A DNA stretch of 64,000 bases, from positions 496,001-560,000 of the forward strand of contig NZ_WAEL01000001.1 of the NCBI RefSeq assembly GCF_011742925.1, read 5' to 3'. The position numbers and the translations under genes were made by a program. Shown in pieces: positions 1 through 8,814 of the stretch. This DNA is from Fibrivirga algicola (lineage in GTDB: Bacteria; Bacteroidota; Bacteroidia; Cytophagales; Spirosomataceae). The stretch's first letter is position 1. Each line of letters opens with the position of its first letter. The notes beneath the pieces are model-generated. The model was given only the letters and a program-made list of their open reading frames with translations. It made no database searches and had not been told where the DNA came from.

Positions 1-1
1 T

Positions 2-3000
2 TTCGTTACCGTTGAAAGCACAAACATAAATACCAACGTCAAAGAATTCAGATCTTGGAATATTATAAGGAATAAAGGAATTCATAAAGGTAAGAGTTAT
101 GAATTAGCAATTGCATGGAATAAGGACTTTAAAGATTCAGAAAACGTAATCTTTAGTTATTTTAAAACAAAAGTACGTTTTCCATTCCCTGCGCTTTTGC
201 ATGGGACATTTGACCTTTCTCCTGATAGAAACGAACTAGTAAATGACACAGAAGGGCATAACGAGTTTTTGATCACGGAATTGGCTAATTTGCTTATTGA
301 AACATCATTGGTAATAGCTTCTAATAAAACAGAGGTTGATTATTCAGCAATCAAACTACTAAATATAGATTTTGAAAGTATAGATAGCTTACTAATACAA
401 TTTGGTTTCAAAGACATCATTCAAGACAAAATCAAGCAGAGTAAAATTTTCCCAACTGTTAATGACCAATACATTTCATATAAACCCGCGCCAGCATTCT
501 ATAAATATCCAATTGCTACTATTTTTTCGGGAAATAGAGTTAATAACTTATTGAAATACAGCGATGATGAATCAGTTTTAAAAATAATTTCAGAGTTTGG
601 AATTTGCCATTATTCTATAGAGCACTATCTTTCTCTTACTTCGCTTTATAAAAATGATTGTTTGAAATTAGCAAAATTAATTTTCTACTTTCTCAACTTA
701 AATGTATATAAGTCTAAATTGTCTGCTTCTGATTTTGAATTAGCAAAACAACCACCATTTCTAATTGACAATGAAAATGAACTAATTGCTTGGGATACAA
801 ACATTTTTATACAACCTGATGATAAGCAAGAATTTAAACTTCCAAAAACTTTAAATATAAGCTTTTTGAATTCTACATTAGTAAAGCTGTTGTTAGCAGA
901 GTTTGAAAAATCTGATGTCGACTTTATTGTTAGTAAACTTGCCGTGTTTAAAGTTAAGAAATATTCGTTTGCAGAGATTTCTGAAACTATAATCAAGCAT
1001 TATAACGCAAAAAATAATGTAACTATAGGTGAGGTGAAAGAATTACATTTGTTTTTATACCAATTATTTATAAGGGAGTTTAAAGTTAAATCACTTGCTC
1101 CACTAGGAAAGCATATATCTACGCTTACATTAGCTAGTAATAATAAAATTAGAAATGCCAGAGAAATGTACTTTGGTAAATATTATGGAAATGGATTGAC
1201 TGAAAAACTTTACAGTTTTGATAAATCTAAGCTATTAGCTTCACAGGTTGAGTTTGGATTTGATAATGAAAAACAAGACTTAGTTATAGAATATTTTAAA
1301 TGGCTTGGTATCGTCTTCTTGCCACGATACAACAAAATTGTGTTATCTAGCTCATCCGAAAAGTACAGCGATTATAAAGAGTATTTGCTACGAAACTACG
1401 ATTATAGGAAACCAAATGATCACGGTGAAATATACACTGATTACAATCATCTTATAGGATTAATATCATGGGTATCTGATATTACTGTTGGTTACTTTGA
1501 TGACATAAAAAAAATAATAGATAAAGCAAAACCTGAAATAGTTTTTGAATGGATAAAGAAAGATGAAAGACTTAAGAAAACTTTAGAAGAAAACAATGAA
1601 ATATTGCCTGATACTGGAGCACAATTAGCAATTGTCAGCAAAAAAAACTTTCGGCAAATAAAAGGAATGAATTTTCCCTCTTACACAAGATGGTTATTTG
1701 CCACTTCTGAATGGATGCCTATTGAATCACAAGATAAAAAGGTTAAACCTGATCAATGTTGTTTGTCAAAAACAATTACCGAAGACTTTAGTCCCTTTGT
1801 AGAAAAGCCTAAAATTGAAGCTTTAGCACTTGCTACTAGCCTTGAATTACCTGAAAGTACAATTGAGAATTATTTTGTTCTCGTTGGTGTACATCGTGAG
1901 ATAAGTTCATTTTCTGTTTATGCTTTGTATGACATGCTTTCCTCGTTACCAATTTCAGACAAAGAAGGTAAAGCGGCAAGAAAGATATATCGTGAGATCA
2001 TTAGCAATTTTAACGAAAATAAAATTGACATCAATCATCCTTCTTATAGGTTATTTATTAATGATGGTAAAATGTTTTGTCAAAAAGGGAGTACTTATGG
2101 ATATTATTCCGTAAACGAGACATATTATATCCCAACAAAGACATATGGAAATAATGTTTTGAAATTATTTCCAATAGCAATGATTGATAGTAAGCAAGGT
2201 CCACAAAAAATTGAGAAATTATTTGGTGTTAAAAGGCTGAAAGATATTAGCTTCAATTTGATAAGTGAACCAGTTATTAGCACACTCAATAATGAGTTTC
2301 AGAACGAGATAGATAGGTTTAAAGGACTTGTGTATGTACTTCGGATGAGTAAAGATACTAACCATGATATAGCCAATAGATTAAAAAGATTGAAAATAAT
2401 TTTAGCACAAGAGCTTCAAACCAGTTTTAATCATAATGCTATATCAACAGAATTTGAATTAGAGGCTTTTGAATATATTACTCATAAAAAGCGAAATACT
2501 TTTTATATATCAGTTGATAAAAATCTTATTTCCTTAAGTCAACTGCATGAGTCAAATAAGTTTTGTCAGTCTGTTGCAGAAATCTTTTCAACGCTCATTG
2601 AGACAGAAGAATATAATGATTTTATTCACGATCTGTACTCAAAACCTGAGTTTAATAGAGAGCCAAGGTTGTTGAATTATCTTGAGAAAGATGATAACAT
2701 AGATATTGTATCGGCTAAGAAGCAACTTGACATTATTGATGATGTTAGTTTGTTATTTTGGAGGGCTTTGGCTATTTCATCGTCCAAAAACTTTAAATCT
2801 AAGATTACAAATGAACATGAATTAGATGAATTTCTGAGGCATACTTTAAAGTTGAATGAGGAAGATATCAACTTCACTTCCACTACAGAGTTTTTCTCAA
2901 GATTGAATGAGCTTATAAACCTAGATTTCATCTACAAATTGTTCATTAAGTTTAAAGTTGATTATAAAAAATTTGCTAGATACTTTACGGGGATTGATTT

Positions 3001-4063
3001 CTCAATTCTATTTATGAATAGAATTGAAGATTTAAAGATACTATATCATAATGAGTTTGCTTCACAAGTTTATTCGCTGTTATTGTACAATTCTAAAGCT
3101 GAAAAAGAAAAATACTTCGATTTGATTGATGCTTATTCTTCAATTAGTTATGATAGTAATATAGGATTTTTAAATGATATTGAGTTGTACTTTACAACAA
3201 TAGTTGTGAATGACTTTTCAGTTACATTAAAAGATAAGAATAGTGTATTCTCAATTGAGGAGTATATTAGGGATGTATTAGCTTCTTTAAGAGTGAACGA
3301 GATTAATATTCCTGAATTATTACTAGAAAGAAGAAGTATTCAAGCATTATTGCTTTTTAACGAAATAGAAGAAGTCGTTAAGCAAACAAATGATTTTAAT
3401 AAAGTAATTCATTACAAGCAAGCAAGCTCAAACAATAATCAATTAAAGGTTAGAGGAAAAATACTTGACTACGATAATTACCAATCATTAGCAGAAAAGG
3501 TCTTGCAAGGGCTTGATGTTATAGAGCTGAAGTTAAGAATTAGCAAGTTACTGCCAACTAGTGATGGAGAGAAAAGTAGAAACAAACACACTAATAATCA
3601 CAAAAACCGAAACGTAAGATTTAATTCTAAGAATGAAGAACAAATTGGATTTATAGCTGAACTAATTTGTTTTCATAAACTTATTGACCAGTATGGTGAA
3701 GAAAATATAAAATGGGTTTCAGAAAATGCTTACAGAGCTTATCCTGACAAGTTTATAACTGGTGAAGCTGGTAAAGGGTATGACTTTGAGTTAATTGATA
3801 AAGGGATAGTTAGATTTATTGAAGTCAAAGGTAGCTCTAATATTAGTGAAGGAATTTACATGAGTAAAGGAGAAATTAATAAAGCTTTGAATTTTCCGGA
3901 CAAATATGATTTGCTAATAGTAGAAAACCCTTTAAGTGAAGAACCTTATATAAGATATATAAAATCACCATTCAAATTCAAAAAGAATGAAACACTTTTC
4001 GCTAATGAGAAACTTAAAGTATTCAATGAGAATTATGTTATCAAATTTAAATGGGATGAGTAG
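2..4063 (+). CDS. Large DUF3883 protein with Hsp90-like ATPase remnant, 5' end outside window
   Basis: The reading frame is open from base 2, so the gene starts outside the window; the internal TTG at 197 is not a real start. About 1,350 codons are visible. Near the start, residues reading FPFPALLHGTFDLSPDRN resemble the end of the sacsin-type Hsp90-like ATPase module. The C-terminal ~130 residues match the DUF3883 pattern: GKGYDFEL, then FIEVKGS, a D...ExK arrangement like PD-(D/E)XK nucleases. The middle is a long, lysine- and asparagine-rich region I do not recognise. The DNA is AT-rich, unlike the backbone after 16.5 kb. DUF3883 proteins with GHKL ATPases occur in bacterial defence loci; an antiphage role is inference. 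It converges with the integrase at 4214. Confidence 0.85.
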   Translation, partial: FVTVESTNINTNVKEFRSWNIIRNKGIHKGKSYELAIAWNKDFKDSENVIFSYFKTKVRFPFPALLHGTFDLSPDRNELVNDTEGHNEFLITELANLLIETSLVIASNKTEVDYSAIKLLNIDFESIDSLLIQFGFKDIIQDKIKQSKIFPTVNDQYISYKPAPAFYKYPIATIFSGNRVNNLLKYSDDESVLKIISEFGICHYSIEHYLSLTSLYKNDCLKLAKLIFYFLNLNVYKSKLSASDFELAKQPPFLIDNENELIAWDTNIFIQPDDKQEFKLPKTLNISFLNSTLVKLLLAEFEKSDVDFIVSKLAVFKVKKYSFAEISETIIKHYNAKNNVTIGEVKELHLFLYQLFIREFKVKSLAPLGKHISTLTLASNNKIRNAREMYFGKYYGNGLTEKLYSFDKSKLLASQVEFGFDNEKQDLVIEYFKWLGIVFLPRYNKIVLSSSSEKYSDYKEYLLRNYDYRKPNDHGEIYTDYNHLIGLISWVSDITVGYFDDIKKIIDKAKPEIVFEWIKKDERLKKTLEENNEILPDTGAQLAIVSKKNFRQIKGMNFPSYTRWLFATSEWMPIESQDKKVKPDQCCLSKTITEDFSPFVEKPKIEALALATSLELPESTIENYFVLVGVHREISSFSVYALYDMLSSLPISDKEGKAARKIYREIISNFNENKIDINHPSYRLFINDGKMFCQKGSTYGYYSVNETYYIPTKTYGNNVLKLFPIAMIDSKQGPQKIEKLFGVKRLKDISFNLISEPVISTLNNEFQNEIDRFKGLVYVLRMSKDTNHDIANRLKRLKIILAQELQTSFNHNAISTEFELEAFEYITHKKRNTFYISVDKNLISLSQLHESNKFCQSVAEIFSTLIETEEYNDFIHDLYSKPEFNREPRLLNYLEKDDNIDIVSAKKQLDIIDDVSLLFWRALAISSSKNFKSKITNEHELDEFLRHTLKLNEEDINFTSTTEFFSRLNELINLDFIYKLFIKFKVDYKKFARYFTGIDFSILFMNRIEDLKILYHNEFASQVYSLLLYNSKAEKEKYFDLIDAYSSISYDSNIGFLNDIELYFTTIVVNDFSVTLKDKNSVFSIEEYIRDVLASLRVNEINIPELLLERRSIQALLLFNEIEEVVKQTNDFNKVIHYKQASSNNNQLKVRGKILDYDNYQSLAEKVLQGLDVIELKLRISKLLPTSDGEKSRNKHTNNHKNRNVRFNSKNEEQIGFIAELICFHKLIDQYGEENIKWVSENAYRAYPDKFITGEAGKGYDFELIDKGIVRFIEVKGSSNISEGIYMSKGEINKALNFPDKYDLLIVENPLSEEPYIRYIKSPFKFKKNETLFANEKLKVFNENYVIKFKWDE

Positions 4064-4126
4064 ACTTTGAGGAATAAGTACGCTTCCAAACTAGCTTATC
4101 ATCTGCTAACTCATTTTAAATTAAAA

Positions 4127-4202
4127 GTGGTTAAACCACGCTTGCAGTTAATTTTACTTATCTGCCATTCTTATATCTTAAAGAGGGTTTAAGTAAAATT
4201 AA
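4127..4202. repeat. Inverted repeats between converging genes
   Basis: A perfect 13-bp inverted repeat (TTAATTTTACTTA at 4148-4160 and its complement at 4190-4202) with a 29-nt spacer lies between the 3' ends of the DUF3883 gene and the integrase. Just upstream, GTGGTT-A-AACCAC (4127-4139) makes a second small hairpin. Position favours a bidirectional transcription stop, but the stem is AT-only, so a recombinase-binding site is an alternative. Confidence 0.5.
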
Positions 4203-4213
4203 TTAAGTAGCGA

Positions 4214-5593
4214 TTAAAGTAATGAACTTAAAGCAGAATCAATTGTATCAGAGCCAAAGGAATCAAGGTAAATGTTAGTTGTTGACTCGTCTTTGTGGCC
4301 CATAGCTTGCCCAATCACCGCATTAGCATGTCCTGCATGTTTAAGATTGGTAGCAAAGGAATGACGAGCAACATATGTAGTTAGCGGAGTAGAAATTCCA
4401 ATAGTAGTTCCAATCGCTTTTAAATCGGTGTTCGTTTGTCCAAGTACCTTATGCAATCTGTTATTAATCTTCTCTGCTGTAGTATGCTTTGTGTTGTCAA
4501 GTATTGGGAAGATGTAACTATTAGCCTCATTATTTTTTTCTGATTTATAACGATCTAGGATGGCAACAGCGGGAGCAAGTAGTTTTAAGGAGAACTTACC
4601 ACCTGTTTTTTGTCTCGTGTAGATAACTCGCTGATTTCCAGTATCATCGGTTTGGATATTTTTCCAGCGTAGCTTTGCAATATCAACGAAGTTGATACCA
4701 GCTACATAGAATGAGAAGAGGAAAATGTCTTTCGCCCGAAGTTGCCGTTCGATCATAGCGGCGTTCTTAATCTTCGCGGCGGCGTTTGGGTTGCGAATGG
4801 TCTTAAAGTCATTGGCCGTGAATGTGCCTTTTGGTTCATAGTTTTCGACTGATCTAATGGTATCTCGGCTTAATGCTCGTTTTTGACTACTGGTGTCAAA
4901 CTTGCCTATGCTGAATTTGTGCTTTTCTGCCACATTACGAGAAAATGGGTAATTATCCGGTCTAGCATAGCCGTTCGCAATAGCCCTATTCAATACAGCT
5001 CGGAGGGTTCTGAAGCGATTACTTAACGTATTATCAGTAGCGCCAGTTGCCCGTAAGGTGCTCTCCCATTCATGGCAAAACTTGACTGTTACCTTGTTAA
5101 AAGATATATCATTTGTATTGTATTCATCTGTGATGAACTTACAGAGCTGGTTACGAAGGTCATGGTAAACTATGCTATTGCCCATTTTTCGTGTCTTAAC
5201 CATGTCTTCGACAATAGAGTCAATATAAGCCAACACTGTTGATTTACGGGTCTGTTTACGGCCTTCTATTGCTTTGTTAGCTACAGCTCTGACGTCGTGT
5301 TGTTCATCTGCATCAACTAATGCATTGGCCGCATTTTCGTATTTCTCGACTAGCTTCTTTAATTTATTCTGTATATCGCGTTTAAACTCATCGGGATAGT
5401 TTTTGCGAATAGCCTGTTTCGCCTCATCCCAATGCTTTGGATGTAGGGTTATTCCAGTAGCAATATACTTGCGCTTACGCTCTTTAGTTATGCAAATAAA
5501 AAACGGGCAACTACCATCTTTCTGAACGTCGTAAGTACGGTAAACAATCCGTACACTGGCTCTTGCTTCTTTGTGTTCTGTAGTCTGTGCCAT
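4214..5593 (-). CDS. Tyrosine recombinase/integrase of the left element
   Basis: 459 aa. N-terminal arm-binding domain (about 10-100), SAM-like core-binding domain (about 115-215) and catalytic domain (about 270-450). Visible catalytic positions are R410 (TYVARHSFAT), H433 (MGHKDESTT) and the nucleophile Y442 (NIYLDSF). The first conserved arginine is missing: the motif reads AGINFVDIAKL. CTnDOT IntDOT also lacks this residue, so loss does not imply inactivity. The gene reads away from the tRNA; four GTGTTA/CTAACAC sites precede it. It probably drives integration and excision of the left element. An alternative role as an inverting recombinase cannot be excluded. Confidence 0.9.
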   Translation of the reverse strand: MAQTTEHKEARASVRIVYRTYDVQKDGSCPFFICITKERKRKYIATGITLHPKHWDEAKQAIRKNYPDEFKRDIQNKLKKLVEKYENAANALVDADEQHDVRAVANKAIEGRKQTRKSTVLAYIDSIVEDMVKTRKMGNSIVYHDLRNQLCKFITDEYNTNDISFNKVTVKFCHEWESTLRATGATDNTLSNRFRTLRAVLNRAIANGYARPDNYPFSRNVAEKHKFSIGKFDTSSQKRALSRDTIRSVENYEPKGTFTANDFKTIRNPNAAAKIKNAAMIERQLRAKDIFLFSFYVAGINFVDIAKLRWKNIQTDDTGNQRVIYTRQKTGGKFSLKLLAPAVAILDRYKSEKNNEANSYIFPILDNTKHTTAEKINNRLHKVLGQTNTDLKAIGTTIGISTPLTTYVARHSFATNLKHAGHANAVIGQAMGHKDESTTNIYLDSFGSDTIDSALSSLL

Positions 5594-5609
5594 CGTGTTT
5601 GTAGAAGTT

Positions 5610-5654
5610 GTGTTAATTTCTCTCCTAACACGTTTACTAACACAAAGCTAACAC
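5610..5654. repeat. Integrase arm-site-like repeats
   Basis: CTAACAC occurs at 5625-5631, 5637-5643 and 5648-5654 (steps of 12 and 11 bp, about one helical turn) and its complement-like GTGTTA at 5610-5615. They lie directly upstream of the integrase start. The phasing and position suit recombinase arm-binding or autoregulatory sites. Confidence 0.45.
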
Positions 5655-5740
5655 AATGTGAAGAAGTAAACAATAATGCATAGAGTAGCTTTATAGCTAA
5701 CTTGCTGATTACCAAAACGGGAAACACCGGCACGGTAGAA

Positions 5741-5815
5741 GGGAGTTTAGCTCAGTTGGTTCAGAGCATCTGCCTTACAAGCAGAGGGTCGGGGGTTCGA
5801 ATCCCTCAACTCCCA
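5741..5815 (+). tRNA. tRNA-Val (anticodon TAC)
   Basis: A full cloverleaf folds: acceptor GGGAGTT (5741-5747) with AACTCCC (5808-5814), D arm from 5750, anticodon stem TCTGC/GCAGA with loop CTTACAA so that 5776-5778 is TAC, and a T arm with GTTCGAATC. The discriminator is A5815; CCA is not encoded. The 3' end is duplicated at 16466-16478, marking the attachment site of the right-hand element, which restores the tRNA on integration. Confidence 0.97.
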
Positions 5816-5816
5816 C
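5804..5816 (+). repeat. attL: 13-bp direct repeat inside the tRNA 3' end
   Basis: CCTCAACTCCCAC, forming the 3' acceptor strand of tRNA-Val, recurs exactly at 16466-16478. Aligning further left, 18 of 22 positions match (GTTC and one T also shared). It is the left boundary of the integrated element. Confidence 0.8.
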
Positions 5817-5826
5817 GAAAAGTTAA

Positions 5827-5865
5827 AAAACCCCTCAGAGATGACTTCTGAGGGGTTTTATTTTT
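5827..5865 (+). terminator. Element-borne terminator after tRNA-Val
   Basis: Thirteen-base perfect arms AAAACCCCTCAGA (5827-5839) and TCTGAGGGGTTTT (5847-5859) followed by ATTTTT. It lies inside the element, just past attL, so the reconstituted tRNA is terminated by element DNA. The presumed original terminator is at 16489-16520. Confidence 0.85.
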
Positions 5866-6041
5866 ATACGTAAGTCAGTTTGTAAGTTGTGTATCAAAGT
5901 TGTCTGTATTATTGAAGTCTGTATGTACATTGTGATGTAACTTCTAAATCTTTGAAAACTGAATAAGTTCGTTCTTGTCAAGTTTACTCAACCAGAAAGG
6001 AGGTATGTAGAATATTGATTTAGGTTTTGATCTGATATAAA
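5866..6041 (+). other. 176-nt leader region of the reverse transcriptase gene
   Basis: No gene. A weak pair GAAGT (5914-5918) and ACTTC (5940-5944) can fold. A strong ribosome site AAAGGAGG (5996-6003) is followed at once by ATG-TAG (6005-6010), a start-stop unit, 32 nt before the RT start. Some defence RTs (DRT2, DRT9) use an ncRNA next to the RT; whether one is encoded here is not shown by the sequence. Confidence 0.3.
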
Positions 6042-7571
6042 ATGTATAAAATTGCTGAGACCTCTCTAGAATGGGCTTTGAAACATCATGAACGCTTTCC
6101 TGATAGTGATTTTTACCCCGAACTTTTCGAATTTGAGTCTATAAGGTATGATTGGGACAATATTAAGCCTGTATTAGCCCAAATTGATATATATAAGCAT
6201 ATACCTGAGTCGCCCGTCATTCTTCATTCTCCTAAACATAATGGGGGTTTCCGCTCAGTACATCAGCTAGATCCTATTGATAGTATTCTTTATACTGCTA
6301 TAGTTTATGAATCCTCAGAGGCAATAGAAAAGTCTAGAATACCCAAAGAAAAAAAAATAGCTTGCTCCTATAGGATAGATCCAGATTTGGATGGCTCCTA
6401 TTTTGATAGAAAATTTAATAGCTATTCTGGATTTATTACTAGGAATAGAGAATTAGCAGAGAAATTCAAAAAAGGTTTTGTGCTTACTTGCGATATAACA
6501 GACTTCTATAACCAAATATATCTCCACAGAGTTTGTAACTCCCTAGAGGAGTGTGGCACTTTAGCTGCAAAAGCACTTGAAGCTTTTTTGATGAAGCTCA
6601 ACACGAAAGTTTCAAGAGGTATACCAGTCGGGCCTAATGCTAGTATAATAATTGCAGAAGCTGTAATGGCTGACATTGACAACAAAATTTTGCGTCAGAC
6701 ACAAGATTTTACTAGGTATGTAGATGATATAAATATTTTTTTTGCAACTTTTGACTCTGCTTATTTATTTTTTCATGAGTTGACTAATTATTTAAATCTG
6801 ACACACAGATTAGTACTTTCATCTGAAAAATCTAAAATCCTTTCGTGTGAAGATTTTAACAACTTGTTTTTAGATGATGAAGAAAGGCATGAAAAGAAAG
6901 CTATACGTGATAAGCTTGAAGAAATTATAAGTGAATCACCATACGCCGATGAACCAATAAATTTTGATGTACTTACAACTGATAGTAAATTTCAAATTAG
7001 ATCGAAAGCGTACCAAGAATATTTAGAGAAGTCACTATCTTATCCAAAATTAGATTTAGGCTTAGTTAAGCATATATTGAAAAGTGCTAAACATTACAAA
7101 ATAAGGAGTTTACTTCCTGTAGTTCTGAAGAATTTCTATAAAATGATGCCAGCAATAAATCATGTTGTGCTTTATATAAAAAGTGTTATTAATGAATCTA
7201 GTGCTAACAATTATAGAAGTGAATTTGAATCTATACTACAAAATCCATATTTAGAAATTCCATACATAAATATTTGGGTGTATACTCTTTTTTGTGATCC
7301 TGCATTTAATTCAGTTATTGAAAATTTTCCTTATAGAAAGGTATATAGGGAAAGGGAGTCGGCTTTAATAGCTATGAATAGAAAAGATTTGACATGGGTT
7401 AAAGAAATGAAGAATAGATTGGACGTTGTTAGTTCATGGGATAAGAGAGCAATAATTTATGCTGGTGTCATATTATCTAACGATGAAAAAAATAATTGGC
7501 TAAGGTTAGTTGAAAGGAAGGGTACAATGTTAGAAAAAGCTGTTTGTCGTAAAGTAATATCACTCTCATAA
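6042..7571 (+). CDS. Reverse transcriptase, defence-type, subfamily not assigned
   Basis: 509 aa. RT palm motifs in order: RSVHQLDPIDS (71-81), motif A TCDITDFYNQI with D151, motif B RGIPVGPNAS (192-201), motif C RYVDDINIFF with Y226 and D228-D229, motif D LSSEKSKIL (259-267). From about residue 280 on it is helical and unrecognised, longer than group II or retron RT tails in proportion, and recalls the Abi/DRT class. There is no maturase or endonuclease motif and no intron structure nearby. TGA at 6033 in frame fixes the ATG at 6042. It converges with the next gene, 5 bp apart. Antiphage function is inferred from the element context and RT class; substrate and product are unknown. Confidence 0.85.
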   Translation: MYKIAETSLEWALKHHERFPDSDFYPELFEFESIRYDWDNIKPVLAQIDIYKHIPESPVILHSPKHNGGFRSVHQLDPIDSILYTAIVYESSEAIEKSRIPKEKKIACSYRIDPDLDGSYFDRKFNSYSGFITRNRELAEKFKKGFVLTCDITDFYNQIYLHRVCNSLEECGTLAAKALEAFLMKLNTKVSRGIPVGPNASIIIAEAVMADIDNKILRQTQDFTRYVDDINIFFATFDSAYLFFHELTNYLNLTHRLVLSSEKSKILSCEDFNNLFLDDEERHEKKAIRDKLEEIISESPYADEPINFDVLTTDSKFQIRSKAYQEYLEKSLSYPKLDLGLVKHILKSAKHYKIRSLLPVVLKNFYKMMPAINHVVLYIKSVINESSANNYRSEFESILQNPYLEIPYINIWVYTLFCDPAFNSVIENFPYRKVYRERESALIAMNRKDLTWVKEMKNRLDVVSSWDKRAIIYAGVILSNDEKNNWLRLVERKGTMLEKAVCRKVISLS

Positions 7572-7576
7572 AGGTC

Positions 7577-8683
7577 TCATTCATTTTCTTGTTTAAAATC
7601 ATTTGGCCACCTGTTAAAAACGTCTTGATGTAAAGCATCTACAACTTTCTTTTTAACAATAAGTTTATCAATATATTCCTTTTTTTGTGCACTGCTTGGA
7701 AGCGATCTGTATTCCAGTGTTTCAGCCTTATTAAGCTTAAGGTCACGTTTAAAAGTTATCCCTTTGTATGTAATGCATGAAGTGAATTGAGCAGTCTCTT
7801 CGTCAGACCATAAAATATCTCTCTGCTCATCTGTAAATAAGCTAATCAAATTTTCTCTTTCAGAAATTCTATTAATGAAATTATTTTTTTCCTTCTTTGT
7901 TGCTAATCTCTTAAAATAATTTAGTTCTACTCGATTTATTGGAATCTTCAATTCTATTTCAGCTTTTGGGTTCCCGCCCTTTACGTAAATAGATAAGTTT
8001 TCTTTAACATGCAAATGCTCTCTCTTGCAAGTAGTGTAATTGTATTTTTGTTGAATAATATCAAAATAAAGAATTGAGCCTATTGAAAATACTATTTCGA
8101 TATCTTTAGTTAAATTGTTTGATAAATTTCTTGGAATTATTGCGGATTCACTATGCTCGTAAACTCTAATATTACGTATAAGATTATGCTTATAAAGCAG
8201 TTTATACCACATATTCATTACTGATGTCATGATGTCAAGCACGTCTTTAGTTGAGCCATCATTTAGAATGACAGATACACCTTTCTCAATATGTGAATAT
8301 TCACCTAATTCATCCTTAAAGGTGATGTAGTAAATAACCTCATTCATCTGTGTTATACTACTAGCTGCACGATAAGATTTTTTCTGTGATAACGTATCGT
8401 GTTTACTGACGTTTGCAATATCCTCTAAGAGAGCAAACTCAAAGCAGTTTACTTTTATCTCTTTGATGAAGTTATCTACATAGGCTTTTGAGTCTGTAGA
8501 ACTTGAATCTCTATTATAAAAATACATTGCTAGTGATTCTCCGAAGTGATAACATGCAATGGCGAATTCTTCAGATTTAAAAAGATCTTTTCTCAATTCA
8601 AGAATTGATGAACTTCTAAGAGCTAGGTACTCATTATACAATGTGTTGATTTTTAACTTAAACCGAGTTGTGATATCTACCAT
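7577..8683 (-). CDS. Unknown protein, possible HEPN-like N-terminus
   Basis: 368 aa, soluble, no signal peptide or membrane segment. I do not recognise the family. Residues about 45-105 (ACYHFGESLAMYFYNRD ... LLEDIANVSKHDTL) recall helical HEPN-like proteins with an IANxxKHxxL motif, but no RxxxxH catalytic motif is evident. The rest is mixed, with a lysine- and glutamate-rich C-terminus. The gene is AT-rich and tail-to-tail with the RT (5 bp between stops), so they are not co-transcribed. Because it occupies the cargo flank of the element, a role in defence or in controlling the RT is possible but only inferred. Confidence 0.6.
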   Translation of the reverse strand: MVDITTRFKLKINTLYNEYLALRSSSILELRKDLFKSEEFAIACYHFGESLAMYFYNRDSSSTDSKAYVDNFIKEIKVNCFEFALLEDIANVSKHDTLSQKKSYRAASSITQMNEVIYYITFKDELGEYSHIEKGVSVILNDGSTKDVLDIMTSVMNMWYKLLYKHNLIRNIRVYEHSESAIIPRNLSNNLTKDIEIVFSIGSILYFDIIQQKYNYTTCKREHLHVKENLSIYVKGGNPKAEIELKIPINRVELNYFKRLATKKEKNNFINRISERENLISLFTDEQRDILWSDEETAQFTSCITYKGITFKRDLKLNKAETLEYRSLPSSAQKKEYIDKLIVKKKVVDALHQDVFNRWPNDFKQENE

Positions 8684-8814
8684 GAAGTTACGTGTAGCAG
8701 CTAGTTTAGAAAAAGGTAAATTGGATTTGTAATAGTCAGTAAAAATACGTAAATTATACTATAAACAAACAGTCACAGACCGTAATATAAGCGGTCATAA
8801 AAACAGTAAAATTT

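Larger units (their letters stand above)
1..5740. mobile_element. Right part of a second accessory element left of tRNA-Val
   Basis: AT-rich DNA carrying a probable defence gene and its own tyrosine recombinase, ending next to the tRNA-Val gene. Recombinase arm-site-like repeats at 5610-5654 suggest one element end between about 5655 and 5740. The other end lies outside the window and I found no repeat of the tRNA in this stretch, so the boundaries are inferred. It is distinct from the element at 5804-16478, which has its own integrase. Confidence 0.4.

Noticed and set aside
197-199. TTG at 197 as the start of the first gene
   Set aside because: The frame is open without stops back to base 2 and encodes family-like residues before it, so it is internal.
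4127-4139. Small hairpin as a rho-independent terminator
   Set aside because: Six-bp stem, one-base centre and no T-run; kept only as part of the repeat region.
5488-5733. 81-codon minus-strand frame upstream of the integrase
   Set aside because: Overlaps the integrase N-terminus in another frame and the arm-site repeats; no family resemblance.
6042-7571. Retron or group II intron RT
   Set aside because: No msr/msd-like inverted repeats, no maturase or HNH domain, no intron RNA features near the gene.
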